NCBI GenBank assembly: GCA_020200995.1
Contig: JAIVHQ010000211.1
Location: 1-22,637 of the forward strand
Source: Flavobacteriales bacterium
Lineage (GTDB): Bacteria; Bacteroidota; Bacteroidia; Flavobacteriales_D; Cryomorphaceae
Reading direction: 5' to 3'
Length of the DNA stretch: 22,637 nt
Positions 1 through 7,579 of this stretch are shown here, in pieces; positions within the stretch are counted from its first letter, which is position 1, and the number at the start of each line of letters is the position of its first letter. The translations under genes and the position numbers were made by a program. The notes beneath the pieces are model-generated. The model saw only the letters and a list, made by a program, of their open reading frames with translations. It was not told the DNA's origin and made no database searches.

Positions 1-1
1 G

Positions 2-790
2 GGAGCCGATACTGCCGCCAGTGCGGATGGTGAAGACCTGAGCAGGCCCTCAGGTCAGGAGCCATACGGCAGTCGGCACCCCGTATCCTTAGTGCGCAGC
101 GAGATTGAAAACATCTTCAAACGAATCGGATTTACCGTGGCTGAAGGCCCGGAAATCGAAGACGACCGCCACAACTTCTCAGCGCTCAACTTCCCCCCCG
201 AGCACCCCGCCCGCGACATGCAGGATACTTTTTTCATCGAAAAAGACCCGGATATCGCCCTGCGCACACATACCTCCTCGGTGCAGGTGCGCATCATGGA
301 ATCGCAAGAACCGCCCATCCGAATTATCGCCCCGGGTCGGGTGTACAGAAACGAAGCTGTTTCTTCGCGTTCGCACTGCATTTTTCATCAGGTCGAGGGC
401 CTTTACATCGACAAGGGTGTGACCTTTGCCGACCTCAAACAGACCATCGCCTATTTTGCGGAAGCATTTTTCGGGAAAACCGAGATACGGATGCGCCCCT
501 CCTACTTTCCCTTCACCGAGCCCAGCGCCGAAGTGGACGTGTACTGGGGCTTGGAAAACGAAGTGGACCACCGCATCACCAAAGGCACGGGTTGGCTCGA
601 AATTATGGGCTGTGGCATGGTAGATCCCAACGTGCTCGAAGCCTCCGGAATAGACCCGAAAGTGTATTCGGGCTACGCCTTCGGCATGGGCATAGAGCGC
701 ATTGCGATGAACCGGTTCCAAATCGGCGACATCCGTATGCTCTTTGAAAACGACGCGCGCTTTCTGAATTCTTTCAAAGGCGCCTGGTAA
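2..790 (+). CDS. pheS: Phenylalanine--tRNA ligase alpha subunit, 5'-truncated by the window edge
   Basis: Charges tRNA-Phe with phenylalanine in the cytoplasm as the alpha half of the alpha2beta2 PheST enzyme. The frame is open from base 2, and the residues before the GTG at 92 still align with the family (…YGSRHPVSLVRSEIE), so that GTG is internal and the gene begins outside the window. Visible are the class II motif 2 region (PGRVYRNEAV, then FHQVEGLYIDKG) and the motif 3 region (GYAFGMGIERIAM) near the C-terminus. About 262 residues are present of a usual 340 or so; the N-terminal coiled-coil arm is missing. It ends at TAA 788-790, 16 bases from the stop of convergent pyk. The ending (ARFLNSFKGAW) is normal for the family, so the 3' end is intact. 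Confidence 0.95.
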   Translation, partial: GADTAASADGEDLSRPSGQEPYGSRHPVSLVRSEIENIFKRIGFTVAEGPEIEDDRHNFSALNFPPEHPARDMQDTFFIEKDPDIALRTHTSSVQVRIMESQEPPIRIIAPGRVYRNEAVSSRSHCIFHQVEGLYIDKGVTFADLKQTIAYFAEAFFGKTEIRMRPSYFPFTEPSAEVDVYWGLENEVDHRITKGTGWLEIMGCGMVDPNVLEASGIDPKVYSGYAFGMGIERIAMNRFQIGDIRMLFENDARFLNSFKGAW

Positions 791-806
791 ATCAGGCTAA
801 AGCCGG

Positions 807-2231
807 CTATACTTTATCGAGCTTCAGGGTGTTTGACATCCCCGCTTCTTTGATGGGCATGCTGGCGATGTGAACGGTGAAATCGCCCTCACGCACCATT
901 TTCTCCTTTTTAAGGATGTATTTGATGTCGTCCATGGTGTGGTCAGTACTCACCATCTTATCGTAAAAGAAGGCGCGCACACCCCACACCAAACTCATTT
1001 GTGTTAGGATATTTTTATTTCCCGTAAAAATGAAAATTTCAGCCCGCGGCCGCTGGCTGGCTACTTTGAAGCCCGTGTAGCCTGAAAAAGTCATTGCGAT
1101 AATTGCTTTGGCCTCGACGCGCTTGGAAAGCCTTACCGCATTAAAGCATATAGAGTTAGTGATGTACCTGCTTTCGTGTATTTCGGCAGGCGGTTCTTCG
1201 TGGTGATAAATCTCATCCAATTTTTCCACCTCTTTAACGATGCGACTCATCACTTCGATCACCTTCAAAGGATACTTTCCCACAGATGTTTCTGCACTGA
1301 GCATCACTGCATCGGCGCCGTCGAGTACGGCATTGGCCACATCGTTTACCTCAGCCCTGGTGGGCGTGTTGGCTTCGATCATGCTCTCCATCATTTGGGT
1401 GGCCACAATCACCGGCTTTCCGTTTTTCAGACTTTTTCGAATCAGCATTTTCTGGATGAGTGGCACATTTTGCAGCGGAATTTCCACACCCAAATCACCT
1501 CTTGCCACCATGATGGCATCCGTTTCGCGGATGATATCGTCGATATCGTCAATGGCCTCGGGCTTTTCAATTTTAGCCACAATACGGGCATGCTTTTCTG
1601 CAGCTTTGATCAGGTGCCTCAGCTCAATGATGTCGCGCGCAGACCTGACGAAAGAGAGGGCGATCCAGTCCACATTTTTGGTGAGAACGTACTCCAGATC
1701 TTTGGCGTCCTTTTCTGTAATGCAGGGTTGTGAAATCTTCGTATTCGGAAGGTTCACCCCCTTGTTACTGGTGAGCAGTCCGCCGTGGATTACTTTGGCT
1801 GTAACTTCGTCTTTGCCATTGGTAGAGACGGTCTCCAGGGTCAGCTTTCCATCGTCGAGCAAGATGCGTTCACCGACCTTCACGTCGCGCGGAAATTCGG
1901 GGTAGGTCATGTAAAGCTTGTCTTCGCCAGACTCAGCCTCGATGGTGGTGAAGGTGATCACTTCTCCATCGATCAGTTCTTTTCCTCCATTTCCAATTTT
2001 TCCAACACGCAATTTAGGCCCTTGCAGGTCTGCGAGGATGGCTGTATTGGTACCCAGATTCTTATCCGCCTTTCGGATGTTGTCGATGGTTTCGTCGTGG
2101 CGCTTGATTTCGCCGTGCGAGAAGTTAATTCGACACACATTCATTCCAGCCTTAATCATGGCCGAGATCGCCTCAACACTGTCTGAAGCCGGGCCCAGGG
2201 TGGCCACAATCTTTGTCTTTTTGTTCGTCAT
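807..2231 (-). CDS. pyk: Pyruvate kinase
   Basis: Catalyses the last ATP-forming step of glycolysis, phosphoenolpyruvate + ADP to pyruvate + ATP. The 474-residue protein starts TKIVATLGPAS and continues with CRINFSHG, both hallmarks of the N-terminal barrel. The active-site signature IVAKIEKPEAIDDI carries the catalytic lysine and the metal-binding glutamate, MVARGDLGVEIP follows, then the MLSAETSVGKYP region; a C-terminal regulatory domain completes it. Length is normal for the short bacterial type. The ATG overlaps the stop of the upstream IPExxxVDY gene by four bases (ATGA), which implies translational coupling. It is the last gene of the fabF-rnc-IPExxxVDY-pyk operon, an order I recall from Flavobacteriia. 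No clear terminator is seen in the 16-bp gap to pheS. Confidence 0.96.
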   Translation of the reverse strand: MTNKKTKIVATLGPASDSVEAISAMIKAGMNVCRINFSHGEIKRHDETIDNIRKADKNLGTNTAILADLQGPKLRVGKIGNGGKELIDGEVITFTTIEAESGEDKLYMTYPEFPRDVKVGERILLDDGKLTLETVSTNGKDEVTAKVIHGGLLTSNKGVNLPNTKISQPCITEKDAKDLEYVLTKNVDWIALSFVRSARDIIELRHLIKAAEKHARIVAKIEKPEAIDDIDDIIRETDAIMVARGDLGVEIPLQNVPLIQKMLIRKSLKNGKPVIVATQMMESMIEANTPTRAEVNDVANAVLDGADAVMLSAETSVGKYPLKVIEVMSRIVKEVEKLDEIYHHEEPPAEIHESRYITNSICFNAVRLSKRVEAKAIIAMTFSGYTGFKVASQRPRAEIFIFTGNKNILTQMSLVWGVRAFFYDKMVSTDHTMDDIKYILKKEKMVREGDFTVHIASMPIKEAGMSNTLKLDKV

Positions 2232-2647
2232 ATCGTGAGTAATATATTTTGCTTCGATTTAAGGCTTTCGATTTGAATTTCGAAGGCCATGGATACGGAA
2301 CTGATTCCGCGAATTATTTTCAACATTTCATTTGACCCCTGCTCAGATGGTCGATCTATAATCAACAGGTAATCGCATCGAGGCTGCTCGGGAATAAAAA
2401 AATTTCCTCCTGAACGATTTTCAATAAGCCTGTACACCGTGTTTCGATTCTCTTCAATAAATGAGTAAAAAGAAAAATTCACTTTTTCTTTCAGTTTATT
2501 GAATGCTTCGATAGGATCCTCCCGCTGCAAGCGCAGGTTCAAATTTCTATTGAGGTTCCAAGCTAACCTGTATCCCTTAAGGGAAGTATTGATTCCTAAT
2601 AAGGTATATGGATATTCATCGGTTATATCCAGGGTAAACTTAGCCAT
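2228..2647 (-). CDS. IPExxxVDY family protein
   Basis: A 139-residue protein of unknown function, found only in Bacteroidota and almost always between rnc and pyk, as here. The family is named after a motif that appears here as IPEQPRCDY (around residues 90-98), with cysteine where the name-giving valine stands. No signal peptide, membrane segment or catalytic motif is visible; the protein has a basic N-terminal half and is probably cytosolic. It starts at ATG 2645-2647, 40 bases after rnc stops, and its TGA overlaps the ATG of pyk. The assignment rests on the motif, the size and the gene order; nothing in the sequence indicates a biochemical role. Confidence 0.85.
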   Translation of the reverse strand: MAKFTLDITDEYPYTLLGINTSLKGYRLAWNLNRNLNLRLQREDPIEAFNKLKEKVNFSFYSFIEENRNTVYRLIENRSGGNFFIPEQPRCDYLLIIDRPSEQGSNEMLKIIRGISSVSMAFEIQIESLKSKQNILLTI

Positions 2648-2687
2648 GCTTTACGTCAATTGCACACGAAGCTATGAAATTCTTTGT

Positions 2688-3467
2688 TCACTTTACGTTA
2701 AGGTTATCCAACGCGGCTTCCGCAGCTGATTGTTCCGCTCTTTTTTTAGAGGATCCTTTGCCTTTTCCCGCCATTTGATCATCAAAAAAAACAGTGGATA
2801 CAAAGTACTTGTCTCCGCCTGACGTGGAATGGGGTGTAGTGTCAAACCTCAGGTCGACCTTCCGCCTGTGTGCCTCTTCATAAAGGCGGCTTTTGAAGTC
2901 GGCCTCTTCGTATTCCAGGGTTTCAAGGTCAGTGTATCTGTTGAGCGCACGCATCGTGGCGATACGTGTTTTCGGATAGCCGAGGTCGCAGTACATAGCG
3001 CCAAAGAGGGCCTCCAATGCATTTCCTGCAATCGAATCCTTTGCCCTGGCCGCCTGTGCATCAGTTTCCAAAAGATCCGGAACCCCCATCTTGCGTGCCA
3101 TGAGGTTGAGGTTGTCGCGGCTCACGATGCGGCTTTTGATTTTCGTCATTTCACCTTCCTCGGCGTCGGGGTATTTGTCGAAAAGGTAATCGGCTACGGC
3201 TGCGTCGAGAACTGCATCACCGAGAAATTCGAGACGCTCATTGCTGGCGGCATTGCCGTTGTAAATATTCTTTGCCGCAGACTTGTGCCTCAGGGCGGTG
3301 ATGTAAAGGCTGAGTTCTTTCGGCGACACGCCGAAGGTGTCAGAGATGAGGTCAAAAATTTGACGGTCCCTCTCCGTTTTGAACTTTTTGAATAAACGCG
3401 TGAAGTTCAAATGCGATTTCTTAGCCCTCGAATTTTTTGAAAATCGCGGAGGTATTGTGACCACCAA
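2688..3467 (-). CDS. rnc: Ribonuclease III
   Basis: Cleaves double-stranded RNA in rRNA maturation and mRNA turnover. The catalytic signature NERLEFLGDAVLD lies at residues 76-88. The second acidic site is D144 and E152 in AKDSIAGNALEALFGA. A C-terminal double-stranded-RNA-binding domain follows, with the conserved GKGSSKKRAEQSAAEAAL run at the end. At 259 residues it is slightly long because the ATG at 3465-3467 lies 47 bases inside the 3' end of fabF. No other ATG occurs before the catalytic domain; a TTG at 3408-3410, just after the fabF stop, is an alternative start giving 240 residues. Either way translation is probably coupled to fabF. Confidence 0.94.
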   Translation of the reverse strand: MVVTIPPRFSKNSRAKKSHLNFTRLFKKFKTERDRQIFDLISDTFGVSPKELSLYITALRHKSAAKNIYNGNAASNERLEFLGDAVLDAAVADYLFDKYPDAEEGEMTKIKSRIVSRDNLNLMARKMGVPDLLETDAQAARAKDSIAGNALEALFGAMYCDLGYPKTRIATMRALNRYTDLETLEYEEADFKSRLYEEAHRRKVDLRFDTTPHSTSGGDKYFVSTVFFDDQMAGKGKGSSKKRAEQSAAEAALDNLNVK

Positions 3468-4674
3468 ATCCGAATGTATTGCTCAAAGCTGTTTTGATCT
3501 TCCTCTCCTGTGCTTTGTTGAGTGTAAAGTTCAACTTTTGGTCAATATCGGGATCCGCTTCTTTAAAATTGATGGTGGGCGGAATGAACCCGTCGGTGAT
3601 GGCAAATATGCAGGCCAATGATTCGACCACCCCGGCCGCGCCGAGCAAGTGGCCCGTCATCGACTTGGTGGCTGAAATATTGAGTTTGTAGGCGTGGTCG
3701 CCAAACATCTGCTTGATGGCCTTGGTTTCAGCAATGTCGCCCAGAGGTGTGGAGGTTCCGTGGACATTGACATAGTCAATATCTTCTGTATTCATTTGCG
3801 CATCTTCAAGGGCCCTGCGCATTACGTTGAGCGCTCCGAGACCTTCGGGATGTGGCGCGGTGATGTGGTGTGCATCGGCCGACATGCCTCCACCTGCAAT
3901 TTCGCAGTAAATTTTAGCGCCTCGCTTTTTGGCGTGTTCGAGCTCTTCGACGATCAGTGCACCTGCTCCTTCGCCCATCACAAATCCGTCGCGGGTGCGA
4001 TCAAAAGGTCGCGATGCCGAGGCAGCTTCGTCATTTCGGGTTGAGAGGGCATGCATGGCATTGAAGCCACCGATCCCGGCTTCATTGATTGTAGCTTCGG
4101 AACCTCCGCAAACGAATGCGTCGGCCTTGCCGAGGCGTATCAGGTTAAAAGCGTCGATGATGGCGTTGGTGGATGAGGCGCACGCTGATACCGTAGTAAA
4201 ATTCGGGCCTCTGAAACCAAACTTGATGGAGATGAGCCCCGAGGCAATGTCGGCGATCATCTTGGGAATAAAAAACGGATTGAACCGCGGGGTTCCGTCA
4301 CCGCCGGCGAAGTTCACAACTTCATCCAGAAAAGTCTTAAGACCTCCGATTCCCGAACCCCAAATCACACCAACCCGATCTACGTCGGGGTTGGCGTTTA
4401 AAATTCCCGATCCTTCAACGGCCTCTGTGGCCGCCACAACCGCATACTGTGCGTATGGGTCCATCTTCCTGGCTTCTTTGCGGTCCATGTGGTCATTGAT
4501 GTCAAAATCTTTGACTTCACATGCAAACTGCGTTTTGAATTTGGAAGCGTCGAATCGGGTAATAGGAGCCGCTCCGCTCACTCCCTTCGCCAGCCCTTCT
4601 TTGAATGCGCGGGCGTTATTGCCGATGGGAGTGAGCGCACCGATGCCTGTTACGACAACGCGTTTGAGCTCCAT
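3421..4674 (-). CDS. fabF: Beta-ketoacyl-ACP synthase II
   Basis: Condenses malonyl-ACP with acyl-ACP during fatty-acid elongation. The 417 residues are the usual FabF length. The Cys-His-His catalytic set is complete: C165 in TVSACASSTN, H305 in VNVHGTSTPLGD and H342 in KSMTGHLLGAAG, together with the conserved K337. The N-terminus (RVVVTGIGALTPIGN) and C-terminus (NTFGFGGHNTSAIF) are canonical. The ATG lies 10 bases after the stop of the nitroreductase/ACP fusion. In relatives that place is taken by acpP, which supplies the enzyme's substrate carrier; here only the last 23 codons of acpP remain, so FabF must use an ACP encoded elsewhere. Its 3' end overlaps the rnc start. Confidence 0.97.
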   Translation of the reverse strand: MELKRVVVTGIGALTPIGNNARAFKEGLAKGVSGAAPITRFDASKFKTQFACEVKDFDINDHMDRKEARKMDPYAQYAVVAATEAVEGSGILNANPDVDRVGVIWGSGIGGLKTFLDEVVNFAGGDGTPRFNPFFIPKMIADIASGLISIKFGFRGPNFTTVSACASSTNAIIDAFNLIRLGKADAFVCGGSEATINEAGIGGFNAMHALSTRNDEAASASRPFDRTRDGFVMGEGAGALIVEELEHAKKRGAKIYCEIAGGGMSADAHHITAPHPEGLGALNVMRRALEDAQMNTEDIDYVNVHGTSTPLGDIAETKAIKQMFGDHAYKLNISATKSMTGHLLGAAGVVESLACIFAITDGFIPPTINFKEADPDIDQKLNFTLNKAQERKIKTALSNTFGFGGHNTSAIFKKFEG

Positions 4675-4684
4675 AATTTATCGA

Positions 4685-4756
4685 TTACTTAACGTTGCTT
4701 TCGATGTATTCTACTGCCTGACCAACAGTTCCGATCTTTTCGGCCTGGTCGTCAGG
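4685..4756 (-). pseudogene. acpP: 3' remnant of acpP fused in frame to the nitroreductase gene
   Basis: The last 23 codons before the stop encode PDDQAEKIGTVGQAVEYIES followed by NVK, which is the helix III-IV end of a Bacteroidota acyl carrier protein. The position directly upstream of fabF, with a 10-bp gap, is where acpP stands in relatives. The first two thirds of the gene are absent, including the DSL motif whose serine carries the phosphopantetheine arm, so the piece cannot act as a carrier. It is read only as the tail of the nitroreductase. Because ACP is essential, a complete acpP should exist elsewhere, or the junction is an assembly chimera. Confidence 0.8.
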
Positions 4757-5422
4757 TTCAAAAACCACCTGACTTACAGGCTTTCTGCCAATGTCGGGTA
4801 CCGTTGCATCAGGGTGTGGAAAGCCTACCGGTATGAGTAAATAGGCCCGCTCATAGTCGGGGCGGCTCAATACCTTTGCCAGAAAGTCCATGGGCGCAGG
4901 CGTATGGGTCAGTGTGGCCAGTCCTGCCAGGCGCAGGGCTGCAAGCAGAATTCCCGCAGCTATCCCCACCGATTCATTTACGTAGTAATTCTTCTTTTTC
5001 TCCACGTCCACAATATCGTAGGGCTTCTTAAAAATGACAATCAGGTATGCGGCTTCTTCCAAAAAGGGCTTGATGTGATCGGTTCCAATGGGCCTGAGAT
5101 CATCCTTCCAGGCTTCGCTCATCCGTCCGTGGTAATTTTGGTACTCCTCCTTCTCGGCCGCCTGCCGAATTTGTTTTTTTAAAGCGGGGTCGCCCACAAT
5201 GCAAAACGCCCACGGCTGCTTGTTGGCACCTGAAGGAGCGGAAGCAGCTGCCTCGATTGCTTTTCTCACAAGCTCCACGGGTACGGGGTCGCTGCTGAAG
5301 TTCCGTATACTGCGGCGGCCGGCCATGGCCTCAGCAAATGAAGATATCGCTGCCTCGGCGGCCTCCGGTTCGAGACGTTTTTCGCGGAAGGGCACCCGTG
5401 CATATGCGGCTGCTCGGTTCAT
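4685..5422 (-). CDS. Nitroreductase-family flavoprotein (iodotyrosine-deiodinase-like) with an ACP-derived C-terminal tail
   Basis: FMN-dependent oxidoreductase of the nitroreductase fold. Family features are RRSIRNFSSDPV (FMN phosphate-binding arginines), APSGANKQPW, YYVNESVGIAAG, LTHTPAPMDFL, and the closing PVGFPHPDATVPDIGRKP, which resembles the end of iodotyrosine deiodinases. The natural substrate cannot be told from sequence. After …SQVVFE, where relatives stop, the frame runs on through 23 residues (223-245) that match the C-terminus of Bacteroidota acyl carrier proteins (PDDQAEKIGTVGQAVEYIES), up to a TAA 10 bases before fabF. I chose ATG 5420-5422 (245 aa); an in-frame TTG at 5449 would add nine residues. 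It is divergent from purN. The flavoprotein domain looks intact; whether the tail folds or does anything is unknown. Confidence 0.88.
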   Translation of the reverse strand: MNRAAAYARVPFREKRLEPEAAEAAISSFAEAMAGRRSIRNFSSDPVPVELVRKAIEAAASAPSGANKQPWAFCIVGDPALKKQIRQAAEKEEYQNYHGRMSEAWKDDLRPIGTDHIKPFLEEAAYLIVIFKKPYDIVDVEKKKNYYVNESVGIAAGILLAALRLAGLATLTHTPAPMDFLAKVLSRPDYERAYLLIPVGFPHPDATVPDIGRKPVSQVVFEPDDQAEKIGTVGQAVEYIESNVK

Positions 5423-5450
5423 GTCGTTAGGTAGGTTTGTTCGGAACAAT

Positions 5451-5458
5451 TAGTTTTG
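5451..5458 (+). promoter_or_regulatory. Candidate -7 box of purN
   Basis: TAGTTTTG matches the Bacteroidota -7 consensus TAnnTTTG exactly and ends 28 bases before the purN ATG. A -33 TTTG at normal spacing (about 19-21 bp) is not evident. The box lies in the short gap shared with the divergent nitroreductase gene. Confidence 0.45.
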
Positions 5459-5486
5459 ACACACACAACTGATGTGCACAACAATT

Positions 5487-6084
5487 ATGAGCAATATAGC
5501 GATTTTTGCCTCGGGCGGGGGTTCCAACGCTCTTGAAATTATACGCCGATTCAAAGAAAGTCGCTCGGGCGACAAAGTGGCCTTGCGACAAAGTGGCCTT
5601 GCTGGTCGCCAACAAACCGGGCATCGGAGCAATCGCGCATGCCAAGGCGCACGGCATTCCAACTGAAGTGGTTCCCGGGTCAGTGCTCAAAAGTACGCCC
5701 GAGCAACTCCTAAAAATGCTGCACCACCACCGGATCGACTTCATCGCCCTGGCGGGATTTTTAGCCATGGTGCCGGCTGAGGTCACCCGGGAATTTTCCG
5801 GAAGGATGGTAAATATACACCCGGCACTCCTCCCCGACTACGGTGGAAAAGGCATGTACGGCGACCACGTGCACCGCGCCGTGCTCTCGGACGGACGCAC
5901 CGAAACAGGCATTACCATCCACTACGTTAATGAAGTGTACGACGACGGTGAAATTATATTCCAAACCAAAACACCTATCGACCCCGGCGAAACCCTCGAA
6001 TCGCTGAAGGCGAAAATCCAAAAGCTCGAGCATGCCAATTATCCTAAGGTAATCGAATCCTGTCTTAAAAAGCTGAAGTCTTGA
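5487..6084 (+). pseudogene. purN: Phosphoribosylglycinamide formyltransferase, frameshifted by a 16-bp tandem duplication
   Basis: PurN transfers a formyl group from 10-formyl-THF to GAR in de novo purine synthesis. From ATG 5487 the first frame gives the canonical MSNIAIFASGGGSNALEII and then …SGDKVAL. At that point the 16-bp unit at 5571-5586 is repeated exactly at 5587-5602, and the frame then stops at 5666 (59 residues). The rest of the protein continues in the +1 frame: KVALLVANKPGIGAIAHAK, the AGFLAMVP segment, NIHPALLPDYGGKGMYGDH with the catalytic Asn/His, and YDDGEIIF with the catalytic Asp. Removing one 16-bp copy yields an uninterrupted 193-residue protein, normal for PurN. As written the gene cannot make a full enzyme. 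The end overlaps the rnhA start. Confidence 0.9.
5571..5602 (+). repeat. Exact 16-bp tandem duplication inside purN
   Basis: GACAAAGTGGCCTTGC occurs at 5571-5586 and again at 5587-5602 with no mismatch. Sixteen is not a multiple of three, so the second copy shifts the purN frame. The identity of the copies points to a recent event or to an assembly error. Confidence 0.97.
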
Positions 6085-6560
6085 AAGTCTCTATTTACAC
6101 CGATGGCTCCTCGCGCGGCAATCCCGGTCCCGGCGGCTACGGCGTGGTATTGCTGAGCGAGAAAGGGCATAAAAAAGAGCTTGCAGCCGGCTTTCGCAAA
6201 ACGACCAACAACCGGATGGAGTTGCTGAGTGTGATCGTGGCGCTGGAAACCATCAAAGACCCGGGCGCAGAAGTGACCGTGTACAGCGACAGCAAATACG
6301 TGGTGGACGCCATCAATAAAGGTTGGGTGCACAACTGGGTGCGCAAAGGATTCAAAGACAAGAAAAACCCCGACCTCTGGCGGCGCTTTCTGGAATTGAA
6401 AAAGCCGGAAAAACTGAAGTTCGAGTGGGTGAAAGGCCACGCCGGCCACAAATACAACGAAATCTGTGACCGACTCGCGGTGGGTGCAGCCCTCAAAAAA
6501 GACTTGCCCGCGGACGAGGGCTATGAAAAGCTCTCGAGCGCGGGCAATGCCATGTTTTAA
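6081..6560 (+). CDS. rnhA: Ribonuclease HI
   Basis: Degrades the RNA strand of RNA-DNA hybrids (primers, R-loops). The 159 residues are the normal length. The active site is complete: D8 in IYTDGSSRGNPGPGGYG, E47 in NNRMELLS, D70 in YSDSKYVVDAI, and H123 and D130 in KGHAGHKYNEICDRLA. The best start is TTG at 6081, because the protein begins MKVSIYTDGS directly there and no ATG precedes it. That TTG overlaps the TGA of purN (TTGA), so translation was probably coupled to purN; ribosomes that end early at the purN frameshift would not reach it, which may lower expression. It is convergent with the sugar kinase, 16 bases apart. Confidence 0.95.
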   Translation: MKVSIYTDGSSRGNPGPGGYGVVLLSEKGHKKELAAGFRKTTNNRMELLSVIVALETIKDPGAEVTVYSDSKYVVDAINKGWVHNWVRKGFKDKKNPDLWRRFLELKKPEKLKFEWVKGHAGHKYNEICDRLAVGAALKKDLPADEGYEKLSSAGNAMF

Positions 6561-6576
6561 ACAGGTTATTTTAGCG

Positions 6577-7503
6577 TCAGTCCACCAAGAGGATATCGAA
6601 ATCGACCAGATCAACGAAGAGCTGAATGCGCTCATCGATCTCCACCTCGGTGAGGTTGAGCAGGCGCTCAGTTCCGAATTTTTCGACTGTAAAGCTTGCC
6701 ATGGCCGATCCCACAATCACCGCGCGCTTCATATTTTCGAAAGATATATCGCGCGAATTGGCAAGGTAGCCTATGAATCCGCCAGCAAAAGTATCGCCGG
6801 CACCAGTGGGGTCCATCACATCCTCGAGGGGCATGGCAGGAGCGAAAAACATGTTGTTATTGTCGATCAACAATGCACCGTTCTCTCCTTTTTTGATCAC
6901 GATAAATGAAGGTCCCATCGCGAGTATTTTGCGTGCGGCCTTTACCAGGCTGTACTCTCCGGATAGCTGTCGGGCCTCCTCGTCATTGATCGCGATGACG
7001 TCTACCTTGGCGATCACATTCTTGAGGTCGTCCATGGCACTGTCCATCCAGAAATTCATGGTGTCGAGTACGATGAGCTTGGGGCGGTTTTCAATCTGCT
7101 CAATGACTTCGAGCTGTACTGAAGGGGCGAGATTGCCAAGCATGAGGAAGTCGCAGTCCTTATACGCATCTGGCAGGACGGGTTTGAAATCGGCCAGCAC
7201 GTTCAGCTGTGTATCGAGGGTGTCACGGGAGTTCATATCATAGTGGTATTTTCCCTCCCAGAAAAAAGATTTCTCCCCTTGCCTGATTTGCAGCCCGTCG
7301 AGGTTGATATTGCGCTGCTTCATCCCTGCGAGAAATTCCTCGGGAAAATCATCGCCGATAACAGAAACAAGATTCACATTATTACTAAACTGACTCGCCG
7401 ACAACCCGATGTAGGTCGCAGCGCCACCCACAATTTTGTCTGATTTACCGAAAGGTGTCGAAATTTTGTCAAAGGCTACGGTGCCTACCACTACTAAACT
7501 CAT
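6577..7503 (-). CDS. PfkB-family carbohydrate/nucleoside kinase
   Basis: A 308-residue ribokinase-fold kinase that phosphorylates a sugar or nucleoside with ATP. The N-terminal substrate-binding part has KIVGGAATYIGLSAS, and the PfkB signature 2 DPTGAGDTFAGGFIGYLA carries the catalytic aspartate and the anion hole. The substrate cannot be fixed from sequence; adenosine-kinase-like members share this pattern. In flavobacteria I recall this gene beside rnhA, purN and purF, which would fit a nucleoside-related role, but purF is here about 14 kb away. ATG 7501-7503 is followed directly by the typical MSLVVVGTVAFD. A perfect -7 box lies 15 bases upstream of the start codon. Confidence 0.88.
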   Translation of the reverse strand: MSLVVVGTVAFDKISTPFGKSDKIVGGAATYIGLSASQFSNNVNLVSVIGDDFPEEFLAGMKQRNINLDGLQIRQGEKSFFWEGKYHYDMNSRDTLDTQLNVLADFKPVLPDAYKDCDFLMLGNLAPSVQLEVIEQIENRPKLIVLDTMNFWMDSAMDDLKNVIAKVDVIAINDEEARQLSGEYSLVKAARKILAMGPSFIVIKKGENGALLIDNNNMFFAPAMPLEDVMDPTGAGDTFAGGFIGYLANSRDISFENMKRAVIVGSAMASFTVEKFGTERLLNLTEVEIDERIQLFVDLVDFDILLVD

Positions 7504-7517
7504 GATTAATTTTTTTG

Positions 7518-7525
7518 CAAAGGTA
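7518..7525 (-). promoter_or_regulatory. Candidate -7 box of the PfkB kinase gene
   Basis: Read on the minus strand this is TACCTTTG, an exact match to TAnnTTTG. It would give a leader of about 10 bases before the ATG at 7503. No matching -33 element is visible. Confidence 0.4.
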
Positions 7526-7556
7526 TTGGTAATTCATAACTTTTGGAGTAATATTG
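7524..7556 (+). promoter_or_regulatory. Candidate promoter of tRNA-Asn
   Basis: ATTG at 7525-7528 (one mismatch to the -33 TTTG), 20 bases, then TAATATTG at 7549-7556 (one mismatch to TAnnTTTG). A start near 7563 would place the mature tRNA 5' end about 17 bases downstream. The -33 part overlaps the divergent kinase -7 box. Confidence 0.35.
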
Positions 7557-7579
7557 CACCCCGAAATTGAAATATTCAC

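Noticed and set aside
92..790. GTG at 92 as the true start of pheS
   Set aside because: Residues encoded upstream in the same frame continue the PheS family pattern to the window edge.
3408..3467. The 47-bp fabF/rnc overlap as evidence of a fusion or frameshift
   Set aside because: Both proteins have complete, canonical ends; the overlap may simply reflect use of ATG 3467 instead of TTG 3410.
3929..4840. 303-residue plus-strand open frame opposite fabF and the nitroreductase fusion
   Set aside because: Antisense of fabF with all catalytic motifs on the other strand; no domain of its own.
6466..6909. 147-residue plus-strand frame across the rnhA end and the kinase gene
   Set aside because: Lies in a wrong frame of rnhA and antisense to the kinase, with no supporting motif.
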